From Moniliella sp. 'wahieum' (taxonomy: Eukaryota > Basidiomycota > Moniliellomycetes > Moniliellales > Moniliellaceae), in contig RSEE01000014.1 of the NCBI GenBank assembly GCA_003971905.1, positions 434,001 through 498,000 on the forward strand: a DNA stretch of 64,000 nt, written 5' to 3'. A program made the position numbers and the translations under genes. Of this stretch, positions 46,351 through 56,148 are shown one piece after another. The notes under the pieces are model-generated. The model searched no databases and had not been told where the DNA came from. It saw only the letters and a program-made list of their open reading frames with translations. The first letter of the stretch is position 1. Each line of letters starts with the position of its first letter.

Positions 46351-46815
46351 TCAGCCAAGGAAGTTGATGACAAAGAAGTGAAGGATGACCGAGGCAAAGA
46401 CAAAGTCACCAAAGGCACTATGCAACACCCCCCGTATGTTAGCTTCCATCGATCATAGTCATATAGGTGGGGACATACCGCTCAGGAGAGATGGTGTGGT
46501 AAGTGTCTTGGTTGGCGGGGTTGGCCTGCATCCGCAGCGAGGCCGCCAGCACGAACTGTCCCACCGTCGCAGAGAAGCCGGCGAGGAAGGAGTGAAGGGG
46601 AAGTTGGTGATGGCCACTGCATACGCGAACTGCAGTGCGCCCGAGAGCATAAGGAAGACGAGGAAGCTGTCGACGAGCTTGAGTTTGCGCGGAGTGTTCT
46701 GGTGGTACGAGGTGAGGAGCGTGGCGAGCGGGTTGCTGGTGGCCTTGGAGGACGCGGGCGCAGGCGGGCGCAGGGGCGCGCTGGCCGCAGCAGCGGAGCG
46801 GGAACGAGGAGCCAT
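46351..46815 (-). CDS. OST2: Oligosaccharyltransferase subunit OST2/DAD1, two exons
   Basis: Small ER membrane subunit of the oligosaccharyltransferase that transfers the glycan to Asn in nascent proteins. Exon 1 (46479–46815) encodes an Ala/Pro-rich start, then LLTSYHQNTPRKLKLVDSFL, a membrane segment LVFLMLSGALQFAYAVAI and TNFPF. One frame over come LAGFSATVGQFVLAASLRMQ and TYHTISPER. A 61-nt intron (46418–46478, donor GTATGT, GCTAAC branch site, acceptor CATAG) splits the Arg codon. Exon 2 (46351–46417) gives AFGDFVFASVILHFFVINFL plus Gly and stop, the universal DAD1 C-terminus. The nearly invariant FPFNSFL is broken because the Asn codon has only two bases (about 46593). All other family residues are present, so a base is probably missing from the record. 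Confidence 0.95.
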
Positions 46816-48596
46816 GGGACTGGAGGGTGGTGGTTGCGGGAGGCGGAGACGGGGGCGGAAAGGCTGGGTTGGGTCGCGGGAGGCGATGCCCCGCGAAGGC
46901 TCTGCGCCACGTGGAGCCTCGGTAGGCGTGGCCAGCTAGTCAGATCGGGACTGCAGTGTTCGCGAGTCACGTGCCAAGCGTCCTATCCCCGCACGTGACG
47001 CCTGACGCCCCTGGCGCGGCTCCCTCCTCCCGCCCGTACGGCCGCTTTCCTGTTTGGCGGCTACTGTGGGTTGGTGTACGACCACTGGGATTACAGACCG
47101 ATGCACGAACGCTTGCTCCCCACCTTCAAGGTATAGCAGCTTCACGGTAGCACGCTATGGCTCTGCCTCCACCCTTTACCAGCACCTACCTCCATCATGC
47201 ATCATGAATCATTGCATCCTGATGGAGGTGGCACCGACCTGCATCTGTGCCGGGCACGCCGCGCTTGGAAGAGAAGTAACCCTAAGCCTAGACCAGCCAA
47301 CTGTTTCGAGAGAGTTTGCCATTTCGGGCTCCAGCTCCAGCTCAGCGCGAGCTCCATGGAGTATGTATAGTATACAGACTGCTTATGGCGGCTACGCGTT
47401 GCGAAAGGCCGACCCACTGCGGATGTGGCGAGAGCGCGGTGAAGAACATGCACACCGCCGCCTCGTACCCTCTATGCTGAGGAACAAGTATCACAAAACC
47501 CAAATCATCAACGATGGGGAGCGAGATGGATTGGGCACCCTCCTGCCCCCGGCCGCGACGACGATGAAGTCAACAGAAGGGGTCTTCTTTTTTATTGCGG
47601 TCTGAGATCTGACGTAAGAGATGTTTCCTTGATACTACAAGTCTTTCCTCGGCGCGCCTCAAGCCATCATACTGCGCGTTCTCAGCAGGAACAGCGCTGT
47701 CAGCCGCTCAGCGCAGCGAGCACTGGGTCTGCCAGCCATATCAACGAACACATGTGAAGGTGAGGAGAGGGAAGAATGAGAAAGCAGACAAAACGGTATA
47801 AAAGGAGGAATGAATTCGAGATCGCGTTTTCCTTCTCCCCCATCAACATATTTTTGCAGCTCCTTCAGGCTATCGTGGAGAGGTGGAGCCCGTCCCGCAG
47901 TTGGCTCAATCCCGGCTGTCGATACCATTCAACGTCTGTTCCAACCAACCACGCGCTTCCAAATACAAGGTAAGCCCAATATCCTTTCTGTTTCTTATGA
48001 TGCGCTTTAAATAGCCTGTTCCCTCGAGAAGCCTTGATATACACATCGCAACGTGTGCAAGGCATCAAAGGCCGACAACTATTTTTATTCAGAGCCTGAT
48101 CCACTTCCTCTGCTGCAACATTCGTGATGGTGGCGAGCACGGCCACTGACATTGACTCTGTTTTCTTAAGATGCCGTACTCTCCAACCCTTCATGACATT
48201 GGCAGCCCGATTTGACATGTGGCTTCAAACTCCAACTCACTCTCCATCAAGTCTCATATACCTCGATGAGTAGGGATACTTTTTACGATATGGAAACCAC
48301 GCACATGTACCCAGTATACCTACTTCCTCTGTGTCAAGTCCTTGAGGACATAAGTCGACCTTATGTTCCGTTGAGAATCCGTCCTTATGCATATGCCCAC
48401 AATCTCGAATGGAAGTGTTGACTTAATAGCTTGAGATATCGATCGCATCGTTTATCCAATGGGTTTGAGAGAATAATAACGGCAATATTGAGTTGGAAGT
48501 GTAGCAAGTAGAATCCCAAAGGGTGTTTAGACCGGACTGTAGGCCAAGTAATAGACAATATGTGACTGTCAACAGATCACCAGTGGTACATTGTAA
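46816..48596. other. Intergenic region upstream of OST2
   Basis: Two CACGTG E-boxes lie at about 46969 and 46993, 150–180 bp upstream of OST2. The 21-base ATGCAT-type string at 47193–47213 is identical to one at 20537. A TATAAAAGG box lies at about 47796 without a recognised gene after it. A sequence near 47870–47935 (GTTGGCTCAATCCCGGCTG) resembles a tRNA T-arm, but no full cloverleaf could be drawn. No protein gene was recognised. Confidence 0.45.
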
Positions 48597-48680
48597 GCCT
48601 CGCTATTCAATCGGTAAGAATTTGAGACTCTTATTAAGAGGTCCATCTCACGGTTGTGGGTTCGAGTCCCACGTGGGGCG
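48597..48680 (+). tRNA. tRNA-Lys(CUU) with 11-nt intron
   Basis: The acceptor GCCTCGC pairs with GTGGGGC (seven pairs, two of them G·U), with discriminator G. The anticodon arm is TGAGA CTCTTA / A TCTCA, carrying CTT at 34–36. An intron TTAAGAGGTCC follows position 37. T-arm GTGGG TTCGAGT CCCAC is perfect. The D-arm is weak (ATTC/GAAT) but keeps the GG of the D-loop. A TTTCTTTT terminator follows. The mature length is 73, as normal for tRNA-Lys. The degenerate D-arm and A-box, and the acceptor G·U pairs, leave some doubt about function. Confidence 0.75.
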
Positions 48681-49151
48681 TTTCTTTTGGTCGAGCTTAA
48701 TCTTGGAGCTTGGGGCCCATTCTAATGCGCTGTGATGTGAATATGGAATGCTCAGTGGCCCGGTGGCCTGATTCCAGACTACTGGAGGGAAGCGCTCAAC
48801 GCGATAATCGATAATCGATAACCTGGAGCTAAAGGATGTTCCTGTCGATCTGTTGCTACATGCTGTTCCTTCGCCCGGATGCCCTGCCGCTTGCAGGACT
48901 CGACTCGCCGGCCGGCTGGGATGCGAAAGTGGGCAGATTGACATGCACAGTGATTGTTCCGCCCCGTGCGGAAGAGGTTAATGAATTATTTCTAAGCTGT
49001 CCCCCATGGTGCATGGGGGCAGTGCACGGCAAATGCTGGTGCCGGGCGGCAGTAGGGTTTGGTCTCCACCAGTGCGTTAGGGCCTGTAGGGCGTGGGCTC
49101 ATCGACTGCTACCTCCCACACCACCCTCTTCGCTTCCTTCGTCCGTCCGCC
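48681..49151. other. COX6 upstream region
   Basis: No gene. The Pol III terminator of the tRNA is at the left edge, and a pyrimidine-rich leader immediately precedes the COX6 ATG. A CGATAATCGATAATCGATAA word run lies at about 48798–48820. Confidence 0.45.
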
Positions 49152-49655
49152 ATGCTCTCCGGTGTCGTCCGCTCTGCCGTCGTTGCGCGTGCTGCCACCC
49201 GTGCTGCCCTCCCGCCGCCCGCCGTCCTGCGACCTGTGCGTACTTTTCTGGCCTCATTCCCCTTGCTCTCTCTCCTGGCCGCCCCCCCTGACCCTCCCTT
49301 CTTTCCAGTGTTCGTGCGCAACTACTCGGCTCACCACGAGGAGGAGACGTACGAGGAGTTCACTGCCCGCTACGTCAAGTTCTTCAGTGAGGCCGAAGAC
49401 CTGTTTGAGGTCCAGCGTGGCTTCAACAACTCCTTCTCCTACGACCTCGTTCCCTCTCCCGAAGTTGCTGAGGCCATCATCCGTGCCGCGCGCAGGGTCA
49501 ACGACTACCCTACTGCGGTTCGTGTCTTCGAGGCACTCAAGGCTAAGGTGGAGAACAAGGAGCAATACCAGCAGTACCTTGACGTCCTGGAGCCTGTGCG
49601 TAAGGAGCTTGGCGTTACTCTCAAGGAGGAGCTCTACCCTGATCCTTCCAAGTAA
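49152..49655 (+). CDS. COX6: Cytochrome c oxidase subunit 6 (subunit Va type), mitochondrial, two exons
   Basis: Nuclear-encoded structural subunit of complex IV on the matrix side. Exon 1 (49152–49239) encodes an Arg/Ala-rich presequence (MLSGVVRSAVVARAATRAAL). Exon 2 (49309–49655) encodes the mature part: YSAHHEEETYEEFTARYVKF, FEVQRGFNNSFSYDLVPSP, ARRVNDYPTAVRVFEALKAK and LEPVRKELGVTLKEELYPD. The 69-nt intron (49240–49308, GTACTT to TTCCAG) restores phase and removes a stretch that would otherwise read through in frame (FLASFPLLSLLAAPPDPP), so an unspliced reading would be misleading. The product is 144 residues, as expected. The frame is clean throughout. Confidence 0.95.
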   Translation: MLSGVVRSAVVARAATRAALPPPAVLRPVRTFLASFPLLSLLAAPPDPPFFPVFVRNYSAHHEEETYEEFTARYVKFFSEAEDLFEVQRGFNNSFSYDLVPSPEVAEAIIRAARRVNDYPTAVRVFEALKAKVENKEQYQQYLDVLEPVRKELGVTLKEELYPDPSK

Positions 49656-50224
49656 ATTTCTTCATCTCAATGTTCCCGCCTCTTGCGTTTCAGTTGAGCA
49701 ACCAAGAAATACCAGGCATACAATTGCAATCATCCATCTCAACAGCGTACTCTCTGTGTGTACGACCGATGCAGGGGACCAGCAGGGCCATGTAGGAACT
49801 AGAAGTAGACCCAGTCGAAGTTCAAGTGCTATGTTCACACCTTGTACCAGCATACAACTTGTAGGCCCTGCGGCCAAAACTGGGCTGACCAACTACAGAT
49901 GAGATGATCGATGATTGCCAAAACATTGCGTTAATCGAGCTTTTGGAGGGAGCAGCCAGGTGCAGCAGACATAATATGGTTGTCCGTATTATAAGTTGGT
50001 ATAGGCTCCGCCGGGATTATAAAGATGGTTGGACAGGGACAAAAACTTAGGCGGCCGCCCTCATCCGGCCCCAAGGAACGCCCGCCTTCATGCCCGACGA
50101 TCATTCGCTACTACTCCACCCTGGTTGCTCCTTCTGGATACTCGTCCCGTCACGGACAAGTATGCCTATCCTCTCTGGCTGAGTTGCTTTCGGGTTACGC
50201 ATTGCGGCGCGCTGACGGCTCAAA
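49656..50224. other. Spacer between COX6 and DPH6 3' ends
   Basis: Convergent genes. The sequence is AT-richer near 49960–50010 (ATTATAAGTTGG, GGATTATAAAG). No RNA or ORF was recognised. Confidence 0.45.
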
Positions 50225-52585
50225 CTATAGAGCGCTCGATGCGCCTCTCATCTGGTATTCTCTTGCTTCACTAGGAACGAAATATCTGAATTGCTGACGC
50301 TTAGCGGGTCGAGATGACGGCCACGTCCCAGCTTGCACCTGGTGCGACACCGGGTCTGGTGCAAAGAGATCAAGAACGGGCAGCAGGACAGCACGAGGAT
50401 CCATCATGGACTGCACTTTTTCCCAGTCGGTCCGTGTTGGGACAAGCACACGCACTTCGCTCCACTTCTCATCGGAGGTAAGGCGTGCCAGGCTTGTGGG
50501 CGAGCTAAGGCGCACCAACTCCATACGATAATGAGAGACAGTGTGGCCACCATAAGTGCCCCGCACATCGTGCCATGCGTATCCGTCTTCCACCCCGGTT
50601 GACACATCAGCCTGGACCTTGGGAGGCTCATCGTCATCACTTTCATCCGGGTGGGCAGCCCTACTGGCGGCTTGGACACTTCCACAGGGCAGGGTTGGGC
50701 ACGCCTGTATGAGCGAGCACCTGCCATTCGATCCGGGCATTTCGAGGGAGCGCCGTTGATGGAAGGACTGCGTAGAGGATGGGAGGCGATAGATCCCCGC
50801 TTTGAGTTTGTCCCATCCAAGAGGCATGCCAAGCATCTGCAGCTACTTGCTCTGGATCGGGCTCCTCTTCATCCGATGTGGTGGCCATGTGACCCCAGAT
50901 TTGTGCCGCCTCGGCCAAGGCGCGGGCCGAAGCATACTCATTTTGAGGCAAGACGACGTAAGTGCGTCCTCCGAAAGGCGAGTCTGGGAAACAGGCTCGC
51001 CCTCCTGGTCGGTGATCCAAGCAATGCCGCCCTGCACAAGTGTTGGTTCCCACCTCCGGTGGGCTAAGGGGGGCAGCCGTCAAGTCAACTAGGGCGGCGC
51101 GCAGGATGCGACGCACATGTTGCAGTGCCAACACAGCTTGCCCCCGCCCCAGTGGGCACGACCATGGTTGCGGGCACCAAGGCAATTTGCCCAGCAATCG
51201 AAACTGCACCCGAGGCCGATACCACGGCCTGGGCGTACGGGCCGATGTTGGCTGGGGCCCAGTAGGAGCGGGACTGGACATGCAAGGCAGAGCGAGCATG
51301 TCGGTGGTCCTTTTTGCTTCCTCCATCGACTCGGCCGTTAATGTCATCATAAGCCCTGCCTCGGTTGTGGAGGACGACGACGGGAGGGCAATGCACGCCC
51401 GTGATGCCGGAGCAACGCCAAATGTTTCCATACTCAGCGTTGAGGGATGCAAAATGGCTTTGGGACGAAAGGTAGACATTGACATGGTCAATTGCAATGA
51501 TCTCCTTCGACTTCCCATCATCGGGGGATTGAGGGGGGATGCGACCATGGTTAGACCATGTTGGTGCAGAGCAGTCATGACTTGCTGAAAGGCGGCTTGG
51601 GCGGCTTGTGCCATGTCGTCCGCGTGACGGCTAACCACTGTGATGGTGCAGCAGCCCTCGTCCAGAGTCATCCTTGGCTCAGATGAGGTGGAGGACCAGA
51701 AGCATATGAGCGAAGGGTAATGTGGGGGAGGGGTAAGAAGCTGGGAGGGAGCACAGAGACACTGCTGCTCAATTGGTCAAGGAGCGCAGGGCGCGGGATC
51801 GTCCCTTCTCCAAGCACTTTCCGTGCCATCGCAGCCTGCGAGGCATCTTTAGGTGCCAAGTAAGCCTCTCGCGCCGCGAGATAAGCCACATCGGCAATTC
51901 CTCCTGTATCCGTGTGCATGACGACCTTCGTTTCGCCTGGACTCTGCCTTTGATGTGCAATGGCGAATCAAGCGTCAAAGTCTCATACTCTCCCCCCTCT
52001 CCGGCAACGTGGGCACCGTACTGGCGTGGAGCATACCCCGTTTAGGTCGGAGCATCCCCAGTGACTTGCCCAGGTCGCGCACACCCAGACCAGCACCAGC
52101 GACCTTATCAAGACAGCGTCCAACCCGCGGCCACCATCTCGTTTACCAGTGTCGCTTGCGGCCGCTTCCACAGATACGCCAACACAGACAGTTCAACCTT
52201 GAACAACGTGTTCTACGCGCACCCCGTTGGTAATTGGACTCTATCGCCCCCACACTCACTGCATCGGCATCGGGTGGTGAGCAAGAACTGTGCGGAGCAA
52301 CGCGCCAAATCCTCCGTCTCGTCCCCCTCGTCCCTCCGGCACTATTGAGCACCGGTATCGCGAGCTGTGCCGTCAATATGACCGCGAAATTAGTGGCAGT
52401 CCATAGCGGCAGCAACCACATGGACCGCATCGTGTCCGGCCGTCTGATACTCCACGAGTCCATCTCGCCCGACTGGCCCTCGGGGGAGCAAGGTCGCAAG
52501 GCCACAATTTCGTGTCCAGCAGCAACACAGTGCATCAGGTTGAAGCACGAGTCCTTCCCCCCGACAACAGGCCGATGACCTTCAT
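50225..52585 (-). CDS. DPH6: Diphthine–ammonia ligase DPH6 with C-terminal RidA-like domains (frame interrupted)
   Basis: Catalyses the last step of diphthamide synthesis on elongation factor 2, amidating diphthine with ATP and ammonium. The start MKVIGLLSGG (52585) leads into the PP-loop SGGKDS and CFNLMHCVAAGHEIVAL. Next come EYQTAGHDAV, VGAIESNYQR, LAYLWKRPQ, NEMVAAGLDAVLI and GEYETLTLDSPL (about 51960–51985), all hallmarks of the ATP_bind_4 ligase domain. The C-terminal half holds two YjgF/RidA-like modules, the better one with YWAPANIGPYAQAV...GAVSIAGQIAL (about 51180–51260), then VEWQVxAHTG-like ARIEWQVLAHTG. This fusion is standard for fungal DPH6. The P-loop itself is broken: six C on the given strand (52557–52562) where seven are needed. 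Further breaks lie near 52460, 52370, 51950, 51400 and 50700. Its C-terminal limit is uncertain. Confidence 0.9.
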
Positions 52586-52981
52586 GTTGCTCGAGATGCT
52601 GTGTTGACGTGGATGGAGATGGGTGAGCGGTAGTGGGGGAACCCAAGCGATGACACCCAAGCCGTAGTGGTCGGGCAACGAAATTCCGCAAATAAATGCC
52701 CCCACAATTGAAACTTCAGCAGACATCAGGCTCAAGCGCTGGCCAATCCTTCCTACCGCCGAACCTTGGTCGTCGTTCATCCTCCACGGGTAGCCTTCCA
52801 TCTTTACATGGTGTTCGTACCGGGCCATGGCCAATACAGTTATGGTTCGGACACAGTCGAATAAAAGTAAAGGTAATCTACAGCACGACGTTTATAAACA
52901 CAACAGCCTCAATCTAATATTTGTGTCCGCCCTCTGGGCGTTTTCGCTTAATTGCAGGGGTGGGTTTGTGGACAAAAAATT
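52586..52981. other. DPH6 upstream / tRNA-Pro downstream region
   Basis: Short frames only; no motif. It serves as the DPH6 5' flank and ends at the tRNA-Pro gene. Confidence 0.4.
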
Positions 52982-53076
52982 GGGGCTCAGCGGGAATTGA
53001 ACCCGACCACCTCTATTCGAACTGAACCAGCCCGGCACGTCCCGACAGAGGCATGATACCACTACACCATGAGCCC
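52982..53076 (-). tRNA. tRNA-Pro(CGG) with about 25-nt intron
   Basis: The acceptor GGGCTCA pairs fully with TGAGCCC, with discriminator C as in eukaryotic tRNA-Pro. The D-arm GTGTAGTGGTATCAT is standard. Anticodon stem CCTCT/AGAGG flanks GTCGGG, placing CGG at 34–36 with G37. The intron follows G37. The T-loop TTCAATT has a CGGG/CCCG stem, one pair short. The variable/T-stem region is about two bases short of the usual length, perhaps again lost bases. Confidence 0.8.
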
Positions 53077-53498
53077 TCGATGCTTTACGCCACCTTACAC
53101 AGCCACGGTCTCACACATAAACTCGAAGGGCACGGACACCGCAACACCACAAACCATCCGTTTTGGGCTCAATAACTCTGTATACCATAAGATACACGGT
53201 GTGTAAGTACTAAAGCTGCTATAGGGTTACTGTGGCCGACGCATCTTCAGTGGGTGTGAACCCGGTGAACGCCACAAAAATGGTTGAGATGCGCTCAACA
53301 CATGGCTTCGGAAGAGTTTACACACCCCCTGACTTTTGCAATACCCATGGGGTTATTTCTAGCCCCCTCTGTCTCCGCAAAGACTCTATAGACATCATCA
53401 AGATGATTCATCCGTGCCACACTGTAATGCGCAATCAATTCAAAGGAAAATGAAGGCGCTGATGTGATGAACTTTGGCGGAGAACCTAGGCGCAAAAG
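53077..53498. other. Spacer between two tRNA genes
   Basis: AT-richer, no recognised gene. The 3' flank of the next tRNA (minus strand) has CTTTTG, a Pol III terminator. Confidence 0.4.
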
Positions 53499-53584
53499 CG
53501 AATCCTGCCGGGGTCGAACCGACGACCATTACCATGACTCTCAGGCGAAGCCGGAAAGTAACACTTCACACTGAGCTAGGATCC
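53499..53584 (-). tRNA. tRNA with intron, probably Arg(CCG)
   Basis: A-box TAGCTCAGTG and B-box GGTTCGACCCC are clear. The acceptor GGATCCT pairs with AGGATTC, with discriminator G. T-stem GTCGG/CCGGC is complete. Anticodon stem TTACT/GGTAA encloses TTCCGG plus an intron of about 16 nt, giving CCG. A CTTTT terminator follows. The D-arm is irregular and an alternative register of the acceptor is possible, so the isotype is tentative. Confidence 0.6.
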
Positions 53585-54542
53585 TGCAACGCCTACGTGT
53601 GGCAAGGCACATGTACTTTATCGTTTCGTCGTTAATGGATCCAAGCACTAAGTGTCGCGTATGGGGGGTTGGTGCAGAGTATGGCTGAGACAGCACGAAC
53701 AGAAGCTAAGCTCACAAAATACGAAAGACGTATAGGCATTGATGGGATCTGGAGTCCGGATGGCCCTCGAGGGTGATGCAATCGCATGTGGCGGTGGTCT
53801 AGGCCAACACTCAGCAAGCCTACAGAGAACTGCAATGCTATTATTGCTTGGGGGAGGTGGAGGTCCCCACCATTTCCGCCAAACCAGCCAGGCACCCGGC
53901 TCGCGCCCTCTGATGTGGGCCGGCCTGCACGCGAGGACTCAAAGTAAGCATCCAATATTCCACGGCTGCTACGCGCTACGTGACGTGCACGCGTCGACAA
54001 ACGCCGCTCATTAAATGAGCGCGTCGCTTCCCCGCATGTCCGCGGCTTTTGGAACTAAGATTCACTCGAGTCATATGCTGCCCACCGGTAGGGTTGGGAC
54101 ACTGTGCCTGCGCCGCAGTATTGAGGCCCGCACTGGAGCAGCTAGCTGCGGGTGGTGCCTGGCTGCATCTCAACACCCCTCCTCTATCGGAGTCCGACGT
54201 AGCTGCGGCCGCGCGTCGTCGCTCCCTTTGTCTCTCCACCACCACCTCGGCCCCGTCCTCCTTCTTGCCCCAACCAGCGCTTACTGGCGACGACGTTCCC
54301 CTCGTCGCCCTCCCGACCAATCCTCTAGCGCGCGCACGCTAGCCCAATCTCGTCTTCGCCCCCTGCCAGTGCTTCACCCCCGTGGTCGCAGTGGTTCACC
54401 TTGCCTAACCGGTCCCCCTCGCCCACCTTGTCTTCTCACCAGCCCCTCCCGCAACCAACCCCCCCCCTCCTCCGCAACTTGCGCCTACGATTGTTGTGCC
54501 CTCCTCCACTGAAACCGTGTCCACCCATATCGATCACAAGCA
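53585..54542. other. Upstream region / possible 5' part of the bZIP gene
   Basis: From about 54130 the plus strand reads as Ser/Pro-rich protein in shifting frames (LSESDVAAAARRRSLCLSTT, STETVSTHIDHKQWLSTV). The bZIP protein may therefore start upstream, for example at ATG 54015 or 54036. Alternatively these are leader uORFs, which are known for GCN4/CPC1-type genes. Nothing else was recognised left of 54000. Confidence 0.35.
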
Positions 54543-55790
54543 ATGGCTATCAACCGTTCCCTTTCCTTTCCCCCCGTGGGGGAATCACTCGGCGTGTGCG
54601 TCGGTACCCCTTCGTCCACCCCAACCACCCCACCCCAACTGGGACAGCTTTCCTCCACCGAGCTTCTCGTTCTCGAAGCCTCAAGAGCGATCTTGCTTTC
54701 CCGTGCTTCTTTGACCCACCCCCCAATCGCTGAATCGCAGCCAGCGCGGCAGGCTTCCCACACTAAACATTCCGTCCCGTCTCCGCCTCTGCCGCTAGCT
54801 TCAGCGACGTCTTCTGGACAGCACATCAAAATTGAGCCAGTATCGCCCACGATGTTGCCACCTAACTCTCTCGCCTCTATGGCCAACGTTTTAGAAGCAC
54901 CCCAAGACTTACACCACTTATTGGACCCAATGATGCCTATGCTAGGTTCCACTTCGTCCCCTCCTATGGACCCTTCAATGTCTGCCCCTGCGCCTGTAAC
55001 TCGCATTGCTCCTCAAGATGAAACTACAACCTCTCCGCATGAAAGCGACGATGGCTATGTGACAAGTGCCGATCCCGAGGATGTCTTTTTGGGCCTTACC
55101 ACCGTCCCTTTCGATCCTAGCGCCAAGTCAACAGAAGCCCAAGCAGCCATTGCATTTGCCGCTATGTCAACACTTTCTCCTACCCCAGTAGAGAGCAATC
55201 GTATTTCTCCGCAGGTCCCCATTGGTTTCGACTTCTCTTCTCAGTCTGCATCCTTTCCCAGCCCTCTTCCTACGTTGCCCCCCATCCCAAATCCCGGATT
55301 CTTCTGGACCTCTCTGCCTCCGCTTCCGTCTTCGCTTCCAAACGGGGTTCCGGTGTCAAGTAAGAGAAGTACGGATAGTGACGCTGCCTCTCCCAGTCGT
55401 GACTCCTCCTTGGCACCGTCCAAGAAGAAGGGTCAGCGTCGTCCGCGCAAGGCATCTGAACTTCTCCCAGTGGATGCACCGGTTCAAAAAACGCACCTAT
55501 TATGGTGCAAGCCAGACATCTCGTCGAGACTATGGTCGTACGCATGAGGAGGTGGAGGAGACGTCGCCGAGTACTGCCCCTCCTACCTCTTCGGATCCTG
55601 CCGTCTCTGCGCTCTTGGAGCGAAGGCACAAAAACACGATTGCTGCCCGTCAGTCGCGCGCCGCCGGAGGGCGGAGGAGCTTTCGCAGCTCAAGGCAGAG
55701 AATGAGCGGTTGACGGCTGAGTTGGCTACTGCTCGAGCTGCATTAGCTGCTTTTCAGGTTCGCTTTTCCCTTTCGCTTCCTCCCGCTTGA
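54543..55790 (+). CDS. GCN4/CPC1-like bZIP transcription factor (frame interrupted)
   Basis: The C-terminal bZIP (about 55610–55760) reads LERRHKNTIAARQSR (basic region with the N-x2-A-A-x-x-S-R signature), then, one frame over, RRRAEELSQLKAENERLTAE and LATARAALAAF as a short leucine zipper. The Ser/Pro-rich, acidic upstream part (HESDDGYVTSADPEDVFLGL; KKKGQRRPRKASELLPVD) resembles the activation and linker segments of Gcn4-type regulators of amino-acid biosynthesis. The motif RQSRARRR is interrupted by one missing base near 55660, and a second length change lies in an A6 run near 55486. The start at 54543 is conservative. An intron could follow at the CAG/GTTCGC near 55758, so the last codons are uncertain. 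Confidence 0.8.
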
Positions 55791-56148
55791 TGTGGATTCC
55801 GTTTCTATGTTTCTTAAGCTTCCGTTTGCTTTTCTTTTTCTCTTCTGTTCAACGTTGATCCTTTTGTGCCTCTATCCGATCGTGACCTTTCTGAGCGGTT
55901 CTTGTTCCATGTCCTTGCCGCGTAACAATAATATAAAAAAGTATGTTTCCTTTGACACTTTCGTCATGCTTGGGGATGAACGACGGTCTGGAGGCATGAG
56001 GGGGGGGGGGGTCAAAGTTGGGCAGTAGAGGTGGTTCGCGAACAGAGACGGGGACCCAGCTGTGACACATGGCAGGGGAGGAAAGGAGAACACGATACTG
56101 GCCCTGCGTGCGTGTGAAAGTTGAAATTGATGTTGAGCGTTCACGTTG
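55791..56148. other. Spacer between bZIP and RING/TRAF genes
   Basis: A G10 run occurs at about 56000–56009 and an AT-rich AACAATAATATAAAAAAGT at about 55924–55942. No gene was seen. Confidence 0.4.

Noticed and set aside
47870-47940. tRNA-like T-arm (GTTGGCTCAATCCCGGCTG)
   Set aside because: No matching acceptor, D- or anticodon arm; at most a tRNA-derived fragment.
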